The position numbers were made by a program, and so were the translations under genes. A stretch of DNA of 64,000 nt from Diadema setosum (taxonomy: Eukaryota; Echinodermata; Echinoidea; Diadematoida; Diadematidae), in contig NC_092686.1 of assembly GCF_964275005.1 (NCBI RefSeq), positions 16,063,696-16,127,695 of the forward strand, in the 5' to 3' direction. Each line of letters begins with the position of its first letter. Position 1 is the first letter of the stretch. Positions 58,601-64,000 of this stretch are shown here, piece by piece. The notes beneath the pieces are model-generated. The model was not told the origin of the DNA. It worked only from the letters and a program-made list of their open reading frames with translations, and made no database searches.

Positions 58601-61600
58601 TAAAAAATAAAAAACACACATCGGACAATGTTGTGGTCTGAATTTTTACTTTGTCATAACCAGAATTTTGTTATAAGCATATTCGTTAAAACAAAAGTGC
58701 ACTGTATTGGAAAAATTAACGGCATCAGTCAAATGTTAAACATTTACACTGAAAAAAGTTTGTGTAGAATAATGAAAAATGTCACAAAAATTGCAGAACA
58801 AACTTGAGAACTGATATACTCTAGCAAACAAGACACAAATATGTGACTTTGTTGGTTCCTATTGACTAATCTTATAAGATAGCTGACTGTGTCATATTAT
58901 CATGTGTGCTCTTCAGTTACAAAGAATATATTAGGCCACAATCATTCAAAGACGGCACTAATATTGTACAATGTAGATGAATTATCAGAACTGGTGTGTT
59001 TCTGTTTGTGTCTCTTCCATGCAATGGTTGATTTTTCTAACTTCAATCATCTTCAGCAACACTTGATTGTGTCCCTTTTCCTCATGCATTCTATTTCTTT
59101 GATTTCATTATCTTCTCAATAGTCACTGTTTCAAAGATGATAAAGAAGAAGAAGGAACAACATTTCCTCAAAACACTGCAAATAAGATCTTCTCTATCAC
59201 CATACCTAAGATAATCTGTAGTGCTGAAGTAACGGGATCGTTGATACCAGTGGTGTCGTAGGCGATCACATCAGTAGAACCTAAACAATGCAAAGGGGAA
59301 TAAATAGCGGGCAAAGCTGTTACTCTCACATGAAAGTTTGTTGACCCAAGGTAAGATTGGCACATGAGCACCTGATAAACACAGCACTGTTTCAACTGTG
59401 CTGCCACTCAAGAGGGCAAACTCCAAAATGGGCACGCGATTCCAACGTGGCTATCAGTACCACAATAACATTGACATAGCACTATCGACCTACAGCTATC
59501 AGAATGAAAACATAACTACCATACACTGTTTAGCATGCGCTCCATGACTTGACAGTGTTTTTCAGACAATACAGAGGAACATTTCAAAGTCCGTTGACAC
59601 AAAAGTTTCAGCTGCTGTTATTAAAGAGGACTATGTACTCTTATCAACATTTCATATTTGCTATCTACTTCTTACTTGGTATTTATGGGTCTTTAACAAC
59701 ATATGATCACTATCTCTGTTACTAAGTGAATTATTAAAAAAATGAAAGCATAATTGGTTGGAAGCAATCTATTTGATAGATGCTCCTATTCCTTGTTGCA
59801 AACAGCCCTCAATCTTGTATCAATCAATATATAATGAAAGTATATTCCCTCACGAGAACTAGTCATAATGGTAACAATATAGCATGGACCTACTACACAT
59901 GGACATCCATAGGTCGTTAATTTATTCATGCACCTGTTTCTGTCAAATGCGTCACAAAAGCATTTTAAGTGTGCTTTCCTACTTTGATCTTATCATCACC
60001 GCCAGCAACCAGCCTGGATAAAAACAAGACGACGCTTTGAGAAATCTAAAAACTACATGCGCAGAAGATAGTCATTCTCTTAAATCAAGAAAAATGCATG
60101 TGCAGTTGTAGTGTATATTGGAAAATTATCTCTCACGTAATTTCATTTGAGAAAGGCTCGTAATTTACAAGAGAAAGCAATTATTTTGACAGGTTGGTTG
60201 TAATTTGTAATCTAATTTTCTCCATATTCGCACATTGTTCCTGAGTAAACATGGACAGTAACCGTAGATGACATGTACGTTCTATCATTAAAGCATGATA
60301 CATGATTGTCCACAAGTGTCCACTCCAGTAATTTTCAGTTTTGTGACAGGAAAACTGTCATGTTTCTGGCTTTGCTGCTCCCTTTCATCAGTGTTTATTC
60401 AAAGGCAGTTGAGTCTGAAAAGGCACTCCGGCAAAATAAGGCCACAATGAGGGAAATGGTTCTTTTGTCAGTGACGATGCACGATTGCACAATCGTCATT
60501 ATCCAAGCACCTGAATGTACTCGTTAAGATGCACATATAGTCAGGTGGCAGCGGTGATGATGATAGGATCAAAGAGAGACGTTCGTTACTAGTCCATGTG
60601 TAGTAGGTCCATGAATATAGCATCCACTATATACATCCATATATATTACAATTATCAGCTTATAAATTATTCATTAACAACTATTGTGGAAATTCGTGAC
60701 CTGATTGGAGTCATTCTTTTAAAATATGCCGAACACTTCAAAACCAGATAACACCTGCAACAGACTGCATACCTCATAGCACAAAGTAAAAAAGATATCA
60801 ATAATGTACATTGTACATGCGATAATGCACAATGTAACATGAATGCCCTTATCACTCCTTTGATTTGTTCTTGAAATATCATCAGAACTCCCCCCCCCCC
60901 CGAAAAAAAAAGAAGAAAAAAATGGGTAACAATACTTCTATTTGAAAATCAAGTCTGCTGGTCTTAGTTCAAGAAACATCAACACAAATCTTTTTTGAGC
61001 ATATCTGCTTTGGATAGGCATGTTCCCACATTGATACAACTTCTAAGAAAAAAAAAAAAAAAAAAAAAAAAAATTACCATCATAATTCAAATTATTTCAT
61101 TTTGGAGAGTTGTTTTTTTTTGTTTTTGTTTTTAAGTGGCAATGTCTTCTTTTGTTTGATTTGGCATTCTGTACCTAACGACACATTGACGATTTCAGTA
61201 CAAAAAGCCTGGAAGCAAGTCTAGCAGACTATACCAGGGCTTCAAAAGACATACCTGCTGGTATGACTCCGAACCTCACAGTTGGGGGTACTGGCACAGA
61301 GGCTGGGTCATCGGGGTCGATTCCATTCTCATTCTGGGTCCTCACCAGCATGCCATTGACAAATTCGGCAAATGTGCCGTCGCCCCCGACGCACACGACG
61401 CTGCAGACGAAATGAACAACAAAGCGCATGAAGGGCAAAGGATGCTGGGACTGGGTGCATGTCAAAGTTCATCCTCCCATAATGCGAGGTGCATCAATAC
61501 TGTCTCCATGAACATTGATTCACGGAGTAGAAGTAATGAAAGGGTATGGAGAATGACAATTTTTGGCTGCAAGTAAGAAGGCTAACTGCTGTTGAGGGCA

Positions 61601-63412
61601 ACATGACAATTCCACCTGCAAACATACACGTACAATGTGTATGTTGTAATGTGCTGCCTATACAACAACATGCTTTATTAGTCATATTTCTAGTGTTACC
61701 TGTGTATCTGTCATATTAACAGACAAACTGGAATGACCAAGTACGCTGTAAGTTCTGCTATTTTCCTGCACGCCACAACTTCTCTCATTGATATTTACAG
61801 TAGCTGTGCTTATATTTATTACCAGTAAATGTCACTTTTACTCAAGAGTGACATATATCTTACACTATTTCTGTGAAGAACGCATAGTCTAGAACTTTGC
61901 ATTGCACATATTTGATATAAGATCAATCGATTCCAACATCATTTTATTTCTCCACACACAGTGCCTACAGTATGCGTGACTTCAGTAATGAAAAATTGAG
62001 TTCCACAATATTATAAGTTTGGATATTTACAACAACAACAAAACAACAACAACAACAACAACAACAAATCAGTTTTACTCATCTGGGCTCCCTTGCATAA
62101 TCATATTGTAACTTCACAACCGTATTACTGATGGTAACTCTGCAATCAATGGTAACTACCATAGCAACACAATATCATAGCCAAGACATACTTAGTGTTT
62201 ACCACTGACTACAAATTTACCATTAATTGTAAAGTTACCACAGTTTGACGCAATAGGGTCCTGTATTTCACAGCCTATTGATACAAGTAATATCAATGTC
62301 CATCTGCAATTAAAACAAGGCTCTCTGAGGCACTTCATACAGTAGATTACTTCTTTACCTTTGTCAAACTCTATCAAATATCTATTAAAAAAAAACAAAA
62401 ACAAAACAAAAACAAAACTTGACAGTGTATATGTGGGTTAATATCTGACTAATCGCACAGCAGGGCATCCACCTGTTCTGGCAAGATTTGACCTGGAAAG
62501 TTTGTTGATCTTTGATCACTGATCATAATACTAGATATTTATAAATGGCCCACTGTCAGATATAATGCATATTTCCCCATGTGAGGAAAATTATCACCAA
62601 TCACATTTAATTTGAATTCCTGTAAGTAATCAAAGTATTTTTTGCTATCTATACATAATTGAAAAATAAACAGACGGAATGAAATTGTTTGTAAGGAAGA
62701 CTAAACTGAAAACCATTGTATCAAGCCTGTATATAATCTCCTTTGATGATACAAAAAAGCCCTGCATGAATTTCAAATTACAAAACCAAGTCTGTTGACT
62801 TTTGAGACAAACGATCAGAGTGAAAGAGACAGTTCCGACACTTGCGCTATCATCTTGAGAATGAAACCAGTAGCTTGATGTCCATATTCATTTTAATGAT
62901 TAACTACCAAACTACTCCAGTGTGATAACAAATTTTGACTAAACGAGAAGCTAATACAAGATACTGGATTCACTACCAAAATATGCAAACATTTATTATC
63001 ATGAAGTATAAATGTATGAAAAGCCAAAATAATATAAGCGATAATTGAATTACTAGTACCTGATGAGGTAGAGTATGATAGCACGATAAAGTCTGGGCAA
63101 AACATGAAACATGCAAGTTGTAAATGATACATAATGTATGTCATACTCTTGATTCTTGTTAGGGAAGCTGTAACCCTACATATTTTGCATAAATTGCTTT
63201 TTATCATTTTCATAGTTTTCCTACAGCTACCATCGGTATATATTTCAGTGATAACAACAGTATACAATGGTATATGAACAGGATCAGGGATTTGCATTTA
63301 GAAAGAGGTTCCACACACACAAAAAAAGGAAAGGTAAAATGTTCTTACCCATCAACACCATGCAGATTCATGGACACACCTAGTGCTCTTGCATGGTCAG
63401 CGTTCTTAGTCA
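52488..63412 (-). CDS. CERK: Ceramide kinase, C-terminal three quarters (9 exons; N-terminus beyond the window)
   Basis: Phosphorylates ceramide to ceramide-1-phosphate at internal membranes. On the minus strand join 63412-63349, 61400-61255, 59280-59206, 58032-57880, 57265-57160, 56240-56173, 55487-55267, 54068-53833 and 52647-52488. All introns are GT-AG and the frame is continuous: 408 residues plus stop. Visible landmarks: VVCVGGDGTF (glycine-rich nucleotide loop of the diacylglycerol-kinase catalytic fold), FGVIPAGSTD, DVCSVHHNNSLLRYTFS, LGYGFLGDVLKESE, the C-x3-C-x2-C motif (CRIGCGVC) diagnostic of CERK rather than sphingosine kinase, SPAAHLGNGCIDLVLV, FDFVEVHRVKAF and VHCQLIRVFARG. The human protein is 537 residues; the missing part should be the PH domain and first catalytic motifs. 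It has a C-terminal extension compared with human. CERKL is less likely because of the Cys motif. Confidence 0.95.
52648..53832 (-). other. CERK intron, 1.2 kb
   Basis: Donor GTATGCCATC, acceptor GTTTTTCTAG (minus strand). No repeat element or exon recognised. Confidence 0.85.
53833..54068 (-). CDS. CERK: CERK coding exon (236 bp)
   Basis: Encodes FNFDFVEVHRVKAFKFRSLN, a Ser/Lys/Glu-rich linker with SLEESPRKSRSFRVRSVGSV, then SSWNIDGEVGEPPDIDV. VEVHRVKAF and WNIDGE match human CERK; the linker is variable in the family. Reading past the donor gives only YAINM and a stop, so splicing is preferred. Confidence 0.95.
54069..55266 (-). other. CERK intron, 1.2 kb
   Basis: GTAAGTCTG donor, CATCCTCCAG acceptor. 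Contains a G-run near 54122; otherwise featureless. Confidence 0.85.
55267..55487 (-). CDS. CERK: CERK coding exon (221 bp)
   Basis: Encodes FDDIDTTSKWRYVTGQFTAI, then SRTVTGMSPAAHLGNGCIDL and VRQCSRFDYLRHMLRLASSG. SPAAHLGNG with IDLVLV is the conserved late catalytic-domain motif. CpG-rich compared with the introns. Confidence 0.97.
55488..56172 (-). other. CERK intron, 685 bp
   Basis: GTAAGTTCTG donor, CCCAATGAAAG acceptor (weaker). Nothing recognised inside. Confidence 0.82.
56173..56240 (-). CDS. CERK: CERK coding exon (68 bp)
   Basis: Encodes CGVCSKRRSQKHHESYHTSR then KN. CGVC supplies the last two cysteines of the C-x3-C-x2-C motif; a basic, His-rich stretch follows. Confidence 0.92.
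56241..57159 (-). other. CERK intron, 919 bp
   Basis: GTAAGAACAC donor, TTCCCCACCAG acceptor. Contains the palindrome at 56511-56627. Confidence 0.85.
56511..56627. mobile_element. ~115-bp near-perfect palindrome (mini-MITE)
   Basis: Arms TAAATTATTATTGGAAAAAT then GAGCAAA, mirrored by TTTGCTCATTTTTCCA then CTAATAAATTA. The inner arms GGGATTCCACTGGGA and TCCATTGGAATCCC also pair. An A-run bulges on one side. It would form a long hairpin in the CERK transcript. Confidence 0.85.
57160..57265 (-). CDS. CERK: CERK coding exon (106 bp)
   Basis: Encodes VKEYLKHQVYRGEVAFLPSK and DEDNSPWDKEGCRI. YRGEVAFLP corresponds to human YEGTVSFLP; the final Cys begins the CERK cysteine motif. Confidence 0.95.
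57266..57879 (-). other. CERK intron, 614 bp
   Basis: GTATGTAGG donor, CTCCCTAG acceptor. Includes a TTTG microsatellite near 57680. No exon. Confidence 0.85.
57880..58032 (-). CDS. CERK: CERK coding exon (153 bp)
   Basis: Encodes FSLGLDVCSVHHNNSLLRYT, FSFLGYGFLGDVLKESENYR and WMGPARYEFA. The block matches human CERK closely (DVSSVHHN, LLGYGFYGD, LARYDFSG). Confidence 0.97.
58033..59205 (-). other. CERK intron, 1.17 kb
   Basis: GTATGGTGAT donor, CTCCCCAG acceptor. Contains a degraded pogo-like element at 58517-58704 and A/CAAA-rich tracts near 58375-58415. Confidence 0.85.
58517..58704. mobile_element. Degraded pogo-like MITE (family J relative)
   Basis: Left CAATGGGTTCCCATTATAAC and right GTTAAAACAAAAGTGCACTG, flanked by TA. 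TTGTTATATCAAAATTTCAT and ATTTTGTTATAAGC echo the GTTATAACGAAATTTCG blocks of 5206-5749. Shorter and CpG-decayed. Confidence 0.65.
59206..59280 (-). CDS. CERK: CERK coding exon (75 bp)
   Basis: Encodes STDVIAYDTTGINDPVTSAL then QIIL. Joins PAG|STD, a conserved nucleotide/substrate motif of the lipid kinase fold. Confidence 0.96.
60186..60615. repeat. Diverged dispersed repeat, copy 2 of 2 (family R1)
   Basis: Collinear with bases 1-440, e.g. GTTTATTCAAAGGCAGTTGA, GATTGTCCACAAGTGTCCAC, GGATCAAAGAGAGACG. Lies inside a CERK intron. Confidence 0.75.
61044..61073. repeat. Poly(A) tract
   Basis: About 30 A residues with one interruption. Confidence 0.88.
61255..61400 (-). CDS. CERK: CERK coding exon (146 bp), GGDG loop
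   Basis: Encodes VVCVGGDGTFAEFVNGMLVR, then GIDPDDPASVPVPPTVRFG and VIPA. GGDG is the ATP-binding glycine-rich loop shared by diacylglycerol, sphingosine and ceramide kinases. Acceptor GTCTGCAG, donor GTATGTCT. Confidence 0.98.
61401..63348 (-). other. CERK intron, 1.95 kb
   Basis: GTAAGAACAT donor, TCGTCTGCAG acceptor. Contains an (AAC)n microsatellite; otherwise unremarkable. Confidence 0.85.
62028..62067. repeat. (AAC)n microsatellite
   Basis: Tandem ACA triplets with one AAAAC interruption. Confidence 0.9.
63349..63412 (-). CDS. CERK: CERK first visible exon (64 bp)
   Basis: Encodes TKNADHARALGVSMNLHGVD after two bases of a Val- or Met-type codon; joins to GG|C then VVCVGGDG. It corresponds to human TEHANQAKETL...DGIVCVGGDG. 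Acceptor TTATTCACAG, donor GTAAGAAC. Confidence 0.93.
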
Positions 63413-63631
63413 CTGTGAATAAAGCATGACAATTGGAACTGCTCGTTCATTTCTGGCATATGACCCAAGCTCATGTTTTGTTTTATTGTTCTTTTTTACA
63501 TGTACATTATCAGTCATCAAGATTGCTAATATTGAGCTTGTGCAAATGTACAATGTACACAATGTAGACTTGTATGACTGCACAATGTTAGATATATCTA
63601 TATTACTCAGTTAATGATTGAAGCATTAATG

Positions 63632-63665
<34 letters not shown>

Positions 63666-64000
63666 TAATAATAATGAACATCAATTCCAGAGATGGGGAA
63701 ACTGCCCTGAGGTACATGTAGAAGCCATCTCTTCAAAACCTCAATTTTGACAAGATTTCAACAGAAAACTGCGAATGGCACCATAACAGCAGGTATCAAA
63801 TCGAAGCTAAAAAATAATTCCATTCAGTTCAACAAAATATCAGTGGGCTGAGCAGCAAAAGTTGGCAGTAGTGTGAACTGCTACACATACTGTACACAAA
63901 ATTTTATATAGCAGTCATATAAAAAATGCATAGCGAATTGCGATGCCATACCAGGAAAATTATTCCCAGAAAATTTGCATTTAAATCTGTCATTTAGACT
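63413..64000 (-). other. CERK intron, continues past window end
   Basis: No further upstream exon (the RLLVFINPxGG-type motif expected next) is visible. Includes an (AAT)n microsatellite at 63630-63676. Confidence 0.75.
63630..63676. repeat. (AAT)n microsatellite
   Basis: Tandem AAT triplets with GAT interruptions. Confidence 0.92.

Larger units (their letters stand above)
59281..61254 (-). other. CERK intron, 2.0 kb
   Basis: GTATGTCTTT donor, GCATTGTTTAG acceptor. Holds the second R1 repeat copy, a C/A homopolymer junction near 60891 and a long A-run at 61044-61073. Confidence 0.85.

Overview
This is AT-rich eukaryotic genomic DNA with spliced genes, long introns and many non-autonomous DNA transposons (MITEs). 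No bacterial gene, operon or CRISPR array is present. Intron sizes, repeat style and protein similarity suggest a marine invertebrate deuterostome, most likely an echinoderm such as a sea urchin. That placement is inference; no taxonomic marker was tested.

Two protein-coding genes can be read exon by exon, and they converge tail to tail. On the + strand, 14841-40884 is glucose-6-phosphate 1-dehydrogenase (G6PD), the entry enzyme of the oxidative pentose phosphate pathway. Twelve coding exons join without a frame break into 500 codons plus stop; only the extreme N-terminus, on an unseen upstream exon, is missing. On the - strand, 63412-52488 is the C-terminal three quarters of a ceramide kinase (CERK). 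Nine exons give 408 residues plus stop; the N-terminal PH-domain part lies beyond the right edge. Their stop codons are about 11.6 kb apart, and that interval should hold both 3' UTRs.

Layout: 1-14840 is upstream/first-intron DNA with several mobile-element copies and no recognisable coding exon. 14841-40884 is G6PD, with an 11.2 kb intron after the first visible exon. 40885-52487 is the shared 3' interval. 52488-63412 is CERK. 63413-64000 is CERK intron.

The most striking non-genic content is a set of short inverted-repeat elements. Many are bounded by the tetranucleotide TTAA (piggyBac-like target choice), at least one has pogo-like CAGTGCACTCCC ends and a TA duplication, and several carry palindromic TTTTCGCGAA cores. 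Some are nested inside each other, so the insertion order can be read directly. I found no evidence of a novel multi-gene system; the new material here is mainly the repeat families, the nested insertions, the intron changes in G6PD and the CERK C-terminal extension.
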